A DNA stretch of 64,000 nucleotides from Bdellovibrio sp. (GCA_016187935.1 JACPIU010000033.1:62001-126000); one strand, 5' to 3'. Counted from the first letter of the stretch, positions 54,088 to 63,430 are shown. The notes: generated by a model from the sequence alone, not told the origin. Translations and numbers: made by a program.

Positions 54088-55137
54088 ATGAAAATGGCAA
54101 AGATATTTTTTCAAACTACTTTCGATGAATTATTGGTCGAGTTTAAGCAAAACGGTTTTCCGGCCTACGCTGCGGAACAAGTATATTCTTGGATCTATAA
54201 GCATTTTGTTTTTGATATGACCTCTTGGACCAATGTTTCAAAGACCGTGAAGGCCTATTTACATGAAAATTATTCCTTCGATTTGCCAAAAACTTTATGG
54301 CACGGACAGTCTCTTGATGGCACACGCAAGTTTCTTTTTGGTCTGCATGATGGTCAGTCGATTGAAACTGTTCTGATTCCGGCAAAAGATCGTCTTACTC
54401 TATGTGTAAGTTCGCAGGTTGGCTGTGCTATTGGATGCCGTTTTTGCCATACCGGCACAATGGGGTTTCAGCGCAATCTTGCCGCGTCTGAGGTTGTCGG
54501 CCAACTTATGGCCGTCACTGTAATGTTTAATGCCAAAGTGACGAATGTAGTTTACATGGGCCAAGGCGAGCCCCTGCATAATTTTGAAAACATGAAACAG
54601 GCAACGTTGATTTTCATGTCGCAGAAGGGATTAGCGCTCGGTCAAAGAAAAATCACCCTTTCAACCTCTGGTCTTGTTCCGCAAATTGAAAAACTCTCTG
54701 AATTTCCACCTGTGAACGTAGCGATTAGTTTGCATGCCGCCCAGAACAAAATTCGCTCTGAATTAATGCCGATCAACAAGGCCTATGATCTTGAACGATT
54801 GTTAAAGGCAATCAAAGGAATTCCTTTGAAGGCCCATCGCTTTATTACTTATGAGTATATTTTGATTGATGGTCTAAACGACCGTCTTGAGGATGCTGAA
54901 GCGCTGATAGCATTACTAGATAAAAAAAACTCCAAGATCAATATCATCCCCTTTAATGAATATCCTGATTCCGCCTATAAAAGACCGAGTAAAGAAAAAA
55001 TTCTTTGGTTTCAAAACCTGCTAAATTCGAGAGGGCTGGTTAGCACCATCAGAATGACTAAAGGTGCTGATATCCTTGCGGCGTGCGGGCAATTAAAGAG
55101 CGAGTGCGAAAAACTCAATGTCTGGAACAAGAATTAG
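54088..55137 (+). CDS. rlmN: Dual-specificity 23S rRNA/tRNA methyltransferase RlmN
   Basis: A radical SAM enzyme methylating C2 of A2503 in 23S rRNA and A37 in some tRNAs. 349 residues. The cluster motif is CAIGCRFCHTG (about 113-120); YMGQGEPLHNF is the GEP motif, and ISLHAAQNKIRSELMP and ILIDGLNDRLEDAE follow. The catalytic Cys at the C-terminus appears in ILAACGQL. It converges on the small secreted gene with three bases between stops. Confidence 0.95.
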   Translation: MKMAKIFFQTTFDELLVEFKQNGFPAYAAEQVYSWIYKHFVFDMTSWTNVSKTVKAYLHENYSFDLPKTLWHGQSLDGTRKFLFGLHDGQSIETVLIPAKDRLTLCVSSQVGCAIGCRFCHTGTMGFQRNLAASEVVGQLMAVTVMFNAKVTNVVYMGQGEPLHNFENMKQATLIFMSQKGLALGQRKITLSTSGLVPQIEKLSEFPPVNVAISLHAAQNKIRSELMPINKAYDLERLLKAIKGIPLKAHRFITYEYILIDGLNDRLEDAEALIALLDKKNSKINIIPFNEYPDSAYKRPSKEKILWFQNLLNSRGLVSTIRMTKGADILAACGQLKSECEKLNVWNKN

Positions 55138-55140
55138 TTT

Positions 55141-55497
55141 TTATTCTCCGCGATGATTTACGCGCTCATATTTCCAAAATTTCATTTTCTCTTGATAATT
55201 TTTCTCAGCGTCCACTGAGGGAGAGGTTGCGGAATTTGAAATTTCCTGTTTCCCAGGATTGGAACTCGGGCCGCGATCCTTTGGATCGACGGGAGTTTCT
55301 TCGACATCGCTGGCCAACTGCCTTACAGGAGTTTCGTCGTCACTTATTTTGGTATCATTCATGTCCTGCCAATCAGCTGTCTTTGTTTTGATTTTGCTCG
55401 TATCCGGAGTATTTGGAAGCTTGAGGTTGGGGACCTCATATGTACCGGCCAAAACTCCTGAGGAAAAAGCTAGAGCTAACAATAAAGACATTTTCAT
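55141..55497 (-). CDS. Small secreted protein, 118 aa
   Basis: A signal peptide of 17 residues (cleavage near VLAG-TYEV). The mature part is hydrophilic and disordered-looking, rich in Asp, Thr, Pro and Ser, without cysteine. Function unknown. It is transcribed divergently from sppA. Confidence 0.65.
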   Translation of the reverse strand: MKMSLLLALAFSSGVLAGTYEVPNLKLPNTPDTSKIKTKTADWQDMNDTKISDDETPVRQLASDVEETPVDPKDRGPSSNPGKQEISNSATSPSVDAEKNYQEKMKFWKYERVNHRGE

Positions 55498-55628
55498 AAA
55501 TCACCTCATCGCCAATCGATATTATGTCTGAGCCGCTTGGAACTTTTCGACAGTGATCAATGATAGATTTACCTATTCTTGTTTCTTTTCGAGATGGGAA
55601 GATTTTTCCCGACTAAAAATGTCCGGCA

Positions 55629-56633
55629 ATGGATTTAAATGCTCAAATTAAGAATCAGATGGTAAAATATCAAGGTCAATCGGACTATTTGCTTCGGACA
55701 CGGGAGAAAAAGGTGAAAAGAGAACGAGCGATCATTGGGCTAGTTTTGATTACAGCAATTTTCTTTTTGTTATTGTTTGTCTTTGCTTTGTTAACCATTC
55801 GTGGAATGCAGCAGGCCAGTGATATAACCGCAAGTTCCAGTAATGCCAATGCAAAAATTGCCGTAATTGAAATTCAAGGAGCTATTTCAGATTCGAAAAA
55901 AATTATAGAAATGTTGAACAAGGCTTCTGAATTAAAAGATCTTAAGGCCCTTATTTTAAGAATTGATTCTCCCGGAGGGGCGGTGGGGCCGACGCAAGAG
56001 ATTTATGATGAAGTAATCCATCTGGATAAAAAACTTCCCGTTTACGCATCTTTTGGTGGGATGGCGGCTTCTGGTGGATATTATATTGGCAGTGCCGCGC
56101 GGAAGATATTTAGCAATCGGGGAACTCTCACGGGTTCTATCGGTGTTATCATGCAATTTGTAAATCTTTCCAAACTATATGAGTTTGTGAAAGTTTCACC
56201 TGAAGTTGTTAAGGCAGGTCGTTACAAGGACATGGGACAAACCGCGCGGGCCATGACAGAGGAAGAAAAGGGATTATTAGGAGGGCTTCTTGCCGGAGTT
56301 CACAAGCAGTTTATAGAAGATATTTTGAAACGACGTAAGGATAAAATTAAGGGAAATATTAACGAACTGGCCCAGGGACAGATATTTTCCGGCGAGGAGG
56401 CCATGAAATATGGGCTTGTAGATGAATTGGCAGGACTCTATGAAGCAGGTCGAAAGGTGCATGAGGAATTGAAAATCAAAGGGGAGTTTAAAGGGTTTAA
56501 ATTTATTAAAGAGAAGAAGCCTTTTAACTTTATGGAGTTAATGGAGGAATTAGGGGATGCTTCAGAGAAGGCGGGAACTTTCTTATCCTCGCTAAGCAGT
56601 CAACCTGAACCCATGTTTAAAATGGCAAATTAA
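55629..56633 (+). CDS. sppA: Signal peptide peptidase SppA
   Basis: A membrane serine protease degrading cleaved signal peptides. 334 residues, the short single-domain form. The N-terminal membrane helix is at about 37-57. IDSPGGAVGPTQEIYD, the nucleophile in GGMAASGGYYIG (Ser about 147) and the general-base Lys in AGRYKDMG (about 200) are present. The ribosome site is weak. lapB follows after 94 bases with two hairpins. Confidence 0.93.
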   Translation: MDLNAQIKNQMVKYQGQSDYLLRTREKKVKRERAIIGLVLITAIFFLLLFVFALLTIRGMQQASDITASSSNANAKIAVIEIQGAISDSKKIIEMLNKASELKDLKALILRIDSPGGAVGPTQEIYDEVIHLDKKLPVYASFGGMAASGGYYIGSAARKIFSNRGTLTGSIGVIMQFVNLSKLYEFVKVSPEVVKAGRYKDMGQTARAMTEEEKGLLGGLLAGVHKQFIEDILKRRKDKIKGNINELAQGQIFSGEEAMKYGLVDELAGLYEAGRKVHEELKIKGEFKGFKFIKEKKPFNFMELMEELGDASEKAGTFLSSLSSQPEPMFKMAN

Positions 56634-56673
56634 CAATGAACCGCAATTTTTCGCAGAAAAATGATAAGAGAGA

Positions 56674-56692
56674 GGCAGCCACGAAGGCTGCC
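56674..56692 (+). repeat. Hairpin upstream of lapB
   Basis: GGCAGCC and GGCTGCC pair perfectly around ACGAA. No T run, so it is more a leader stem than a terminator. Confidence 0.5.
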
Positions 56693-56708
56693 CACGATAC
56701 AGGTCTAA

Positions 56709-56728
56709 TTTTGGCCAGGAGGCCAAAA
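56709..56728 (+). promoter_or_regulatory. Start-site hairpin sequestering the lapB ribosome site
   Basis: TTTTGGCC (56709-56716) pairs with GGCCAAAA (56721-56728) around an AGGA loop. The ribosome site AGGAGG lies in the loop and right arm, and the last paired base is the A of the start codon. Folded RNA would block translation, so regulation by a protein, temperature or another RNA is possible. Confidence 0.55.
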
Positions 56729-57960
56729 TGAACCCTATCTATCTAAATTGGTTTCAAGAGAATCTTCTCTCCGTCGTGGCCGTCGGTCTTACCATCATTT
56801 TGATTTATCATTATTTAATTGAAAGAGACACGGGAGTAAAACTTTCTAAGCGTTATCGGAATTCCATTTTTGAAGCTCAATCGAAAATTTTTCTAAATGC
56901 TACGCAATATCTCATTGTAGGGAACAAGGATTTGGCGATTAAGGAATTTTTGAACGCGGTAGATATTAATCGAGAAACGATCGAAACATACTTTGCCCTT
57001 GGTGGTTTATTTCGCAGTAATGGGGAGATTGAAAAAGCGATTAGTATTCATCGCTCTTTAATAGCCAGGGAAAGCATTTCTGAATCCACGCGATTGAGGT
57101 CCTTGAAAGAATTGGCGGTTGATTTCGATAAGGGTGGTTTCATTGATAAGGCCATTGAAACGTATAAGGATGTCTTAAAGATCAATCGCGATCAGTTTGA
57201 AGTCCTGCAATCACTCTGTCGGATTTATGAAGATATTGAGGATTGGGATCAGGCTTACCATTATCGAATCATGCTTTCCAAGGTCGCGCACGAAAATCAA
57301 TCGGAAACCATTTCACATATTTTAGTCCAGAAGGCACGGCAATCCTTTGAAAAGGGAAATTTTGTAAAGTGTAGCGAGGATCTTGAAGATGCCTTTCGCT
57401 TCGCCCCTTCAGTTTCGGCCAAAATTTTGCGCTTGAAATTATTCCTGGTTAACGGGGAATTAGAGCAAGCCAAGTTTTTGCTCTTGGAACTTCTCAAAGA
57501 GCATCCTGTCTATGCCTCCTTTATTTTTGTTTCTCTTGATGAAGTCAAGCGTCTGGATCGTCCATGGGTTGCTGACTTTGTAACTCGTTACGACTTATTG
57601 AGAAGTTTTTTCCTGGACCTCAAAGACAAAGATTTGCTTGATTCCCCCTCTGTGGTTTTATCCAAGGTCCGTTTCTTCAAGGAACGCTCTTTGAATAGAG
57701 AAGCTTTTGAGTTGTTGCAAGGGCTCATGGATTCCAAGAAAGCTCAGAACGAAGTCTTGGAAGCTGAGTATATAAAGCTCTTGATTGATATGGGTAAGAA
57801 AGATGAAGCATTGGTGAAAACGAAAAACCTTTTAGATAAATTTTATCAATCCCTCACACGGCATTTTTGCCGCGAATGTGGATTTAATTCTGATGATATC
57901 TTTTGGCGATGTCCACAATGCCATGAGTGGGAAACCATCCAGTTTAGATGGAAGGTATAA
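56728..57960 (+). CDS. lapB: LapB/YciM-type envelope TPR protein
   Basis: 410 residues: an N-terminal membrane helix (LLSVVAVGLTIILIYHYL), about seven TPR units, and a C-terminal rubredoxin-like metal site, CRECGF then CPQCHEW (about 380-397). This is the LapB layout, in which LapB directs FtsH to LpxC and so limits LPS synthesis. The ATG sits in a hairpin. The next gene starts five bases after the stop, so lapB heads the tol operon. Confidence 0.93.
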   Translation: MNPIYLNWFQENLLSVVAVGLTIILIYHYLIERDTGVKLSKRYRNSIFEAQSKIFLNATQYLIVGNKDLAIKEFLNAVDINRETIETYFALGGLFRSNGEIEKAISIHRSLIARESISESTRLRSLKELAVDFDKGGFIDKAIETYKDVLKINRDQFEVLQSLCRIYEDIEDWDQAYHYRIMLSKVAHENQSETISHILVQKARQSFEKGNFVKCSEDLEDAFRFAPSVSAKILRLKLFLVNGELEQAKFLLLELLKEHPVYASFIFVSLDEVKRLDRPWVADFVTRYDLLRSFFLDLKDKDLLDSPSVVLSKVRFFKERSLNREAFELLQGLMDSKKAQNEVLEAEYIKLLIDMGKKDEALVKTKNLLDKFYQSLTRHFCRECGFNSDDIFWRCPQCHEWETIQFRWKV

Positions 57961-57964
57961 ACTG

Positions 57965-58387
57965 ATGCGGATGATACTGTTTTTGATATTGTCATTTTTT
58001 GGCAAAGGAGAATTGGGGCTGGCTGCGGACACCAAAACGGTGCTAGGTGTTTTTTACTTGAAACCTATGTTTGCCCATGTTCACCAGAATGCGTCTCGCT
58101 ATTCGGCTTCGTTAACGACCTTGGCATGCGGCCATCCGATTAAAGTGTTGCAATCAACAAAGGAAAATGGCACCCCTGAAGTGGTGTTTAATGGCTCATG
58201 GAATTTAATCAGTGTCGGCCCTTACGAAGGGTATATTCGTACAGAGTTTCTGTCTCCCACAAGGGTTGATTGTTTTCAGGACAAGTTCACAAAATTTTTT
58301 GATATTTTTGAACTTGATTTAGCTGAACTATATTATTGGGGAAGGTTATATGACTTATATTGGCAAGGTAAGTCGAAGGTAAGATGA
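57965..58387 (+). CDS. Exported SH3-like protein, 140 aa
   Basis: The start at 57965 gives a 20-residue signal peptide ending GLA (mature ADTKTV); an upstream frame that overlaps lapB is rejected. The mature part is beta-rich with the look of a bacterial SH3 domain (PIKVLQSTKENGTPEVVF, GSWNLISVGPYEGYI) and two cysteines (LACGHP, VDCFQD). Such domains bind peptidoglycan or protein partners in the periplasm. Ends with a four-base overlap with the next gene. Confidence 0.75.
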   Translation: MRMILFLILSFFGKGELGLAADTKTVLGVFYLKPMFAHVHQNASRYSASLTTLACGHPIKVLQSTKENGTPEVVFNGSWNLISVGPYEGYIRTEFLSPTRVDCFQDKFTKFFDIFELDLAELYYWGRLYDLYWQGKSKVR

Positions 58388-59367
58388 TTCAACGAGCAGC
58401 AACCACATTCATATTATTTTATTCCCTTACAGTGTTTGCCCAAAATGGTGGGGCCGGGATGGAGACAGTGCAGGTAACTCCCAAGGAGCCGAAAAATGAA
58501 ACACCTACAACCATCACTGGTTCGGGCAGTAGTTCTTCGGGACAAGCTACAGAAGGACAAATCCTGAAAGAATCTGAGGTGGTCGACTTTAATTCAATAA
58601 AAGAACTTCTAAAAAAGGATCAATTAGAGAAAGAAGTCGTCAAAATTGAAAAAGTTGTTAAAACTGAGAAAAAGAAAAAAGTCGAGGTAAAAAAGAATCT
58701 TTTCAATATCCCCGGCGATGAAGAGTTTTGGAGTTTCTTTTCAGAGTATTGGTTAGTGAAGAATGCTCCTGCTTTAAAATGGGAGTATCAGCATCCAGAA
58801 TATGGATTGGAGGAGACCTTTGAGAAATTATTAGAAAAATTTGGACATTTTGAGAAGAGATTTAAGATACTTTTACTAAATACTACAGCGCTTTATCACA
58901 TTGCCTTGCCTTCAGATTCATCAGGTGTGATCCTATTGCTCTCAGATCCATTTATCAAACACCTTGACCTTTCTAAATTGGAAATTGCTTTATTGTTATT
59001 TCAGGATTTTTTAAGAGAAAGAATGGGACAATTCCGACACAAGGTTGAAACCAAAGAATTAAGGCAAGAGCTGGGTAAGAATTTCGAAGGCCGAGCACTT
59101 TCGGCAAAAATTTTTGATCAAGTTTTGAAAAATTATGATCAAGTTATTTTCAATAAGGGATTTAGTTTTCAGGAGCAATTTGAGTTAACCCGTGATATGG
59201 GAAATTTGTTGCGCTCTGAAACCACGCTTTGGACGACGTATATTGATTTGTTAAAGAAATTAGACGGTATCGTCAAAACTGATAATAAATTTAAAGATTA
59301 TAGCAAGATTTATCCTTCCCCTGAATTGCAGATAAATTGGTTAGGTATTAAAACTGGACCACGATGA
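58384..59367 (+). CDS. Exported protein, 327 aa
   Basis: A signal peptide (MIQRAATTFILFYSLTVFAQ) of about 19 residues; low-complexity Thr/Ser/Gly follows, then a Lys/Glu/Val-rich repeat region (VVKIEKVVKTEKKKKVEVKK), then a helical domain of about 220 residues. No recognised family. Overlaps genes on both sides by four bases, so it belongs to the tol operon. Confidence 0.72.
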   Translation: MIQRAATTFILFYSLTVFAQNGGAGMETVQVTPKEPKNETPTTITGSGSSSSGQATEGQILKESEVVDFNSIKELLKKDQLEKEVVKIEKVVKTEKKKKVEVKKNLFNIPGDEEFWSFFSEYWLVKNAPALKWEYQHPEYGLEETFEKLLEKFGHFEKRFKILLLNTTALYHIALPSDSSGVILLLSDPFIKHLDLSKLEIALLLFQDFLRERMGQFRHKVETKELRQELGKNFEGRALSAKIFDQVLKNYDQVIFNKGFSFQEQFELTRDMGNLLRSETTLWTTYIDLLKKLDGIVKTDNKFKDYSKIYPSPELQINWLGIKTGPR

Positions 59368-60153
59368 AGGAATTTTTTTTTGATTACTTAGCAAAGATAC
59401 GGCTGGCTGCAAGACCTGCGATATTTATTTATTTTGTTGTGATGTATCTCCTTTTCTTTCTTAGCATGATATTTATAAATTCCATCATTACTTTTTTGCA
59501 CTTCAGATTGTCTCATGAACTCAGTGTCATTGAAGACTGGATTTTTCATAAGCGATGGGAGATCGTCCTCGTGAGTAAGTGCATCGCTGTTTTTTTAGTC
59601 TACCATTTAGTGAAAATTCGTGTGGATGATGCTGCTTATTTGAAGAAGATATTCAAATGGCAGTGGTCTTCACCGCCTTTACAGTTTTGGGTAGTTATTT
59701 CATTCTTTATGAGCATGATCATCATCATTGGGCGTCCCACCTTGATGGGACCGCCGGGGTTGTTCTTTGAATTTAAGTTTATTTCTTTTCTTGCTTCTTT
59801 TATCTACTTTGCACTTGATGCCATGTCTGGCACTTTTTCCAACAATTGGAATATATATTGCCTTTTTAGGCGATGCGGAAAATCTCCTTCCTACCTATAT
59901 ATATGCCTTTTATTTTCTATTTTTTCTAAGTCATTCTGTTTTCAACCATTCGCATGCATTTCTTTTTTTGTTGATGTTTGTCGGTCCATGTTTTTGGGCC
60001 TTTGGTTTGGACCCATTGTGGGGAGGAAGTTTTTCGTTGTTTAAAATCAATAACATTCTCGGTGTGTCCACATGGATCGGGTTGCTGATTGTGGGCTTCG
60101 TGTATTTAAAGTATGTGACTCGCGATAACCCACTTTTAATAAGGAAGGTTTGA
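59364..60153 (+). pseudogene. Frameshifted polytopic membrane protein ahead of tolQ
   Basis: Two frames make one membrane protein of about 262 residues if one T is removed from the T5 run at 59834-59838. The first part (59364 on) runs through FALDAMSGTF; the second continues PTIGIYIAFLGDAEN and ends LLIRKV exactly at tolQ (TGATG). Downstream of the T5 run the first frame gives odd sequence while the second shows real membrane helices. Six to seven helices in total. It may be a true pseudogene, a sequencing error or a programmed shift. No family recognised. Confidence 0.75.
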
Positions 60154-60845
60154 TGAATGGCGAAGATATAAATATCTTAAAAATTATTTTAGAAGCTGGT
60201 TGGATTGTAAAATTAGTTTTGGCGATGTTATTCATTTTATCTATTTTGTCGTGGGCCATCATTTTGCAAAAAAGAAAATACTTTGCGCGGGCAAATCAGC
60301 TGAATAAAGAATTTTTAGAGATCTACAAGCAAGGTAATACCTTTTCCGAGGTTTATGATCGGGTCCATCATCTACCCATGTCGCCTTTGAAAAATATGTT
60401 TCTTGAAGGCCACTTGGAATTGCGCAAAGTACGAGAATCTCAGAAAGATTCACCACAGACATTTAAAAGTTATATCGACAATTTTGGAATGGATGGTGTA
60501 GACCGTGCATTGAAAAAAGGCGCAGTTACTGCACGAATGAATTTAGAGGAGAGACTTTCTTTATTAGCGAGTATTGGCTCTGTTTCACCTTTTGTTGGCC
60601 TCTTTGGTACGGTATGGGGAATTATTGATTCCTTCACCGGATTAGCACGAGGAGGTGGGACGTTGGAACAAGTTGCTCCAGGCATTGCCGAGGCCCTGGT
60701 GGCCACGGCCCTTGGGCTATTTGCCGCTATTCCGGCGGTTTGGTTTTACAATCATTTTCAGATGAAGTTGATTAAATTTGAGGGGGATATGGAATGCTTT
60801 GGTCAGGATTTTGTTAATACTGTCCAACGCATTGTGATCCGTTAA
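60153..60845 (+). CDS. tolQ: TolQ/ExbB proton channel protein
   Basis: 230 residues with three membrane helices. LFGTVWGIIDSFTGL and GIAEALVATALGLFAAIPAVW are the signature helices 2-3. Works with TolR as a proton-driven stator. The ATG at 60153 overlaps the previous stop and has AAGGAAGG upstream; the TTG one codon earlier is not needed. tolR follows after two bases. Confidence 0.95.
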   Translation: MNGEDINILKIILEAGWIVKLVLAMLFILSILSWAIILQKRKYFARANQLNKEFLEIYKQGNTFSEVYDRVHHLPMSPLKNMFLEGHLELRKVRESQKDSPQTFKSYIDNFGMDGVDRALKKGAVTARMNLEERLSLLASIGSVSPFVGLFGTVWGIIDSFTGLARGGGTLEQVAPGIAEALVATALGLFAAIPAVWFYNHFQMKLIKFEGDMECFGQDFVNTVQRIVIR

Positions 60846-60847
60846 TT

Positions 60848-61267
60848 ATGGCCTTTCAGCTTCCAGGCAAACGAAATGTTATGTCGGAGATCAATGTCAC
60901 GCCGCTTGTCGACGTCATGTTGGTGTTGTTAGTCATTTTTATGGTGACAGCTCCCCTCATGCTCAACGGGATAAAAATTACGCTGCCGAGAACAAAAGAA
61001 TCGAATCCCATTAACTTAAGTAGCGAGCAAATTATTTTGAGTTTTACGCGTGCAGGGGATTTATACATTGGTGAGCAAAAATATCTGCGGGAGGAAATTA
61101 TTACCAAGATTATGCAGGAATTTAAGAGCAAGAAAACTGACGTCGTCTTTTTGCGCGCCGATTTTGGGCTTAATTATGGCAGAGTAGCAGCTCTCATGTC
61201 ATTGTTAAAATCCAATGGTATTACTAAAATCGCTCTTGTTACAGAGATGGATAAGAAATCGAATTAA
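60848..61267 (+). CDS. tolR: TolR/ExbD protein
   Basis: 139 residues, one N-terminal membrane helix (VDVMLVLLVIFMVTAPLML), with the essential Asp in TPLVDVMLVLL, and a periplasmic beta domain (VVFLRADFGLNYGRVAALM). Partner of TolQ. Its stop is 16 bases before the next ATG. Confidence 0.95.
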   Translation: MAFQLPGKRNVMSEINVTPLVDVMLVLLVIFMVTAPLMLNGIKITLPRTKESNPINLSSEQIILSFTRAGDLYIGEQKYLREEIITKIMQEFKSKKTDVVFLRADFGLNYGRVAALMSLLKSNGITKIALVTEMDKKSN

Positions 61268-61283
61268 CAGATCATAATAGGCC

Positions 61284-62075
61284 ATGAATCATTATTCACT
61301 ACAAAGACATTTGACAATATCTACAGGGATGCACTTGATTCCCTTGGCCTTGCTCATAATCTATTTGATATTTTTCAATCAGAAGCTGTCAGAAAGAAGA
61401 AAAATCAATATTAAGCTCATGGAAAATTCTGTGCGGGTTGACGTTGTCGCTATGCCTGAAAAGACTTTGCGTGAACTCAAGAATATCAATTTGAGCGATG
61501 TAAATGATATCAAAGGTGAATTGGCTGAATCTCCTAAACCTGTAGAGGCACCCATTAAGGAAGATGATATTGTCATGAAAACCGAGACTCCAAAAAAAGA
61601 TTTTAAAAGTTTTTTGAAGGAACTCGGTCAGAAAGTACCCAAGTTGGGAAAAACCAAGGACTTAGGAAAAGGGACAACAAAGGGAACAAAAATAAACAAC
61701 GATGTGCGTTCGGATTTGAGAGATTTAGTTTTGGCGGGCAATAAATTATCAGAGGGCAGGGCGCTGGTAGGTGGTGGAGTTCAAGGTAGTTCGATCGAGT
61801 TTGAGAAATATTTAGGAACGATTCCAGATCATGTCCGTCCCTTTTGGTTGCTACCGTCTTATTTGAAACAGGACCCGCTACAATGCCGCATTCGTATCTA
61901 TCTTGGGCGTGATGGAGTGATCATTAAGGCGGTAGTTTTCGAATCAAGTGGCAATGAAGAATATGATGAGCGCGCCATCACGGCAATACAAAAAGCTTCA
62001 CCGTTCCCTGTCCCGCCGATAGAATTTTTACCCAAAGTTTTAAATGGTCAAATTATTTTAGGATTTCCATTATGA
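61284..62075 (+). CDS. tolA: TolA/TonB-type energy transducer
   Basis: 263 residues: a short cytoplasmic tail, one membrane helix (LIPLALLIIYLIFF), a charged Pro/Lys-rich linker (ETPKKDFKSFLKELGQK) and a TonB C-terminal domain (about 175-263: YLGRDGVIIKAVVFESSGN, AITAIQKASPFPVPP). It spans the periplasm and carries force from TolQR. Whether it acts as TolA or TonB cannot be told from sequence; position before tolB favours TolA. Overlaps tolB by four bases. Confidence 0.88.
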   Translation: MNHYSLQRHLTISTGMHLIPLALLIIYLIFFNQKLSERRKINIKLMENSVRVDVVAMPEKTLRELKNINLSDVNDIKGELAESPKPVEAPIKEDDIVMKTETPKKDFKSFLKELGQKVPKLGKTKDLGKGTTKGTKINNDVRSDLRDLVLAGNKLSEGRALVGGGVQGSSIEFEKYLGTIPDHVRPFWLLPSYLKQDPLQCRIRIYLGRDGVIIKAVVFESSGNEEYDERAITAIQKASPFPVPPIEFLPKVLNGQIILGFPL

Positions 62076-63430
62076 GTAATTTTTCAAAAAAAAATAAGGC
62101 CGCCTACCTTAAGATTCTCTTTTTTTATTTCATAAACATAATTGTTATGTTTGGCTTCAGTTCTTTAGGAATAGGCCAAGAAGATGCTAATACCGGAACG
62201 GTTGTGGCCGTTGGAGAAGCCGGCACGATTAAAGCACGGATGACTATTGTGTCAGACGGAAAATTGGATGACATTAAACAAATTATTTCCGGTGACTTTG
62301 CTTTTTATATTCGAACATTTGAGGTTCATGATTCAGGCGCTGCGGTGTCATCTTCTTTGTCACAGACAATAGATCAAACCTATTATAGCAATAAGGGATA
62401 TAGTTATGTATTACAGCTCTTGCGCGGAAAAAATGAGAATAGTGTCTTGATTAAAATATGGGACGTTAAAGGGAAAGGATTATTAGGCGAAAGCGAAGGA
62501 GTGCGTGATTCTAATGTGAGATCTCTCGCCCATGTGTTATCTGATTATGCCTTTCAAAAAATATTGAATAAAAAATCAATCTTCAAAACTAAAATGATTT
62601 TTGTCTCAGACATTCGAGGGACTGTGAAAAATCCGGTAAAAGAGTTATTTATTGCCGATTTTGATGGCCATAATTTAAAGCAATTGACTCATCATCGTGG
62701 GACAGTTCTTTCTCCCTCATTTTCCTATAATGGAAAAAAAATTGTTTATAGCTTGATTCGCGGACAGAATATAAAAGGGCGTAATATTGATCTCCTTATT
62801 TTTGATGTGGATTCCCAGAAAAGCGAAATCTTATCATCATTTCCAGGTATCAATTCCGGAGCTGTTTTTCTGCCTGGGGATAGAGAAATATTATTAACCA
62901 CAAGTCATTCTGGAAATGCGGAACTTTATAAGTTGAATATTAAAACTAAGGAATTGATCCAATTGACCAATCATCCAGCGCCTGATGTAGACCCTTCGAT
63001 CAATCACGATGGAAGTTTGTTGGCCTTTCTATCAGGGCGCCCTGGTAAGGCAGAAATCTATCTTATGGACCCTTCAGGTATGGAAAAAGACGTTCGTCGC
63101 ATAAGTTTTGTGGGAGAGTTTAATGCCACGCCTCGCTTCTCGTCAGACGGAAAAGAGATTGTCTTCTCCTCCTGGATTAATAATTCTTTTGATATCTTTC
63201 GCATTAATAGCAATGCTTCGGGGTTGGTGCGCTTGACTAAAGATTTTGGCTCTAATGAGGCACCTGTCTTCTCGCCCGATGGCGAGTTTATCGCTTTCTC
63301 CTCGCAGCGGGTCCTTTCTCTGCGTTCGGCCGTACAAAATATCTACATTATGGGTCGTGATGGTGAAATTATCGGGCCCATAACCAGCAAAATGGGGAAC
63401 TGTTCAACACCTAGATGGAGTAACTACTAG
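62072..63430 (+). CDS. tolB: TolB-type beta-propeller protein
   Basis: 452 residues. The N-terminus has an unusual hydrophobic stretch (ILFFYFINIIVMFGFSSLGI) that acts as a signal peptide. About 170-450 holds five to six PD40/WD40-like repeats (IADFDGHNLKQLTH, PSFSYNGKKIVYS, DPSINHDGSLLAFLSG, PVFSPDGEFIAFSSQ). The N-terminal TolB domain is present in reduced form. Pal, normally next, is not downstream. Last gene of the operon. Confidence 0.9.
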   Translation: MSNFSKKNKAAYLKILFFYFINIIVMFGFSSLGIGQEDANTGTVVAVGEAGTIKARMTIVSDGKLDDIKQIISGDFAFYIRTFEVHDSGAAVSSSLSQTIDQTYYSNKGYSYVLQLLRGKNENSVLIKIWDVKGKGLLGESEGVRDSNVRSLAHVLSDYAFQKILNKKSIFKTKMIFVSDIRGTVKNPVKELFIADFDGHNLKQLTHHRGTVLSPSFSYNGKKIVYSLIRGQNIKGRNIDLLIFDVDSQKSEILSSFPGINSGAVFLPGDREILLTTSHSGNAELYKLNIKTKELIQLTNHPAPDVDPSINHDGSLLAFLSGRPGKAEIYLMDPSGMEKDVRRISFVGEFNATPRFSSDGKEIVFSSWINNSFDIFRINSNASGLVRLTKDFGSNEAPVFSPDGEFIAFSSQRVLSLRSAVQNIYIMGRDGEIIGPITSKMGNCSTPRWSNY

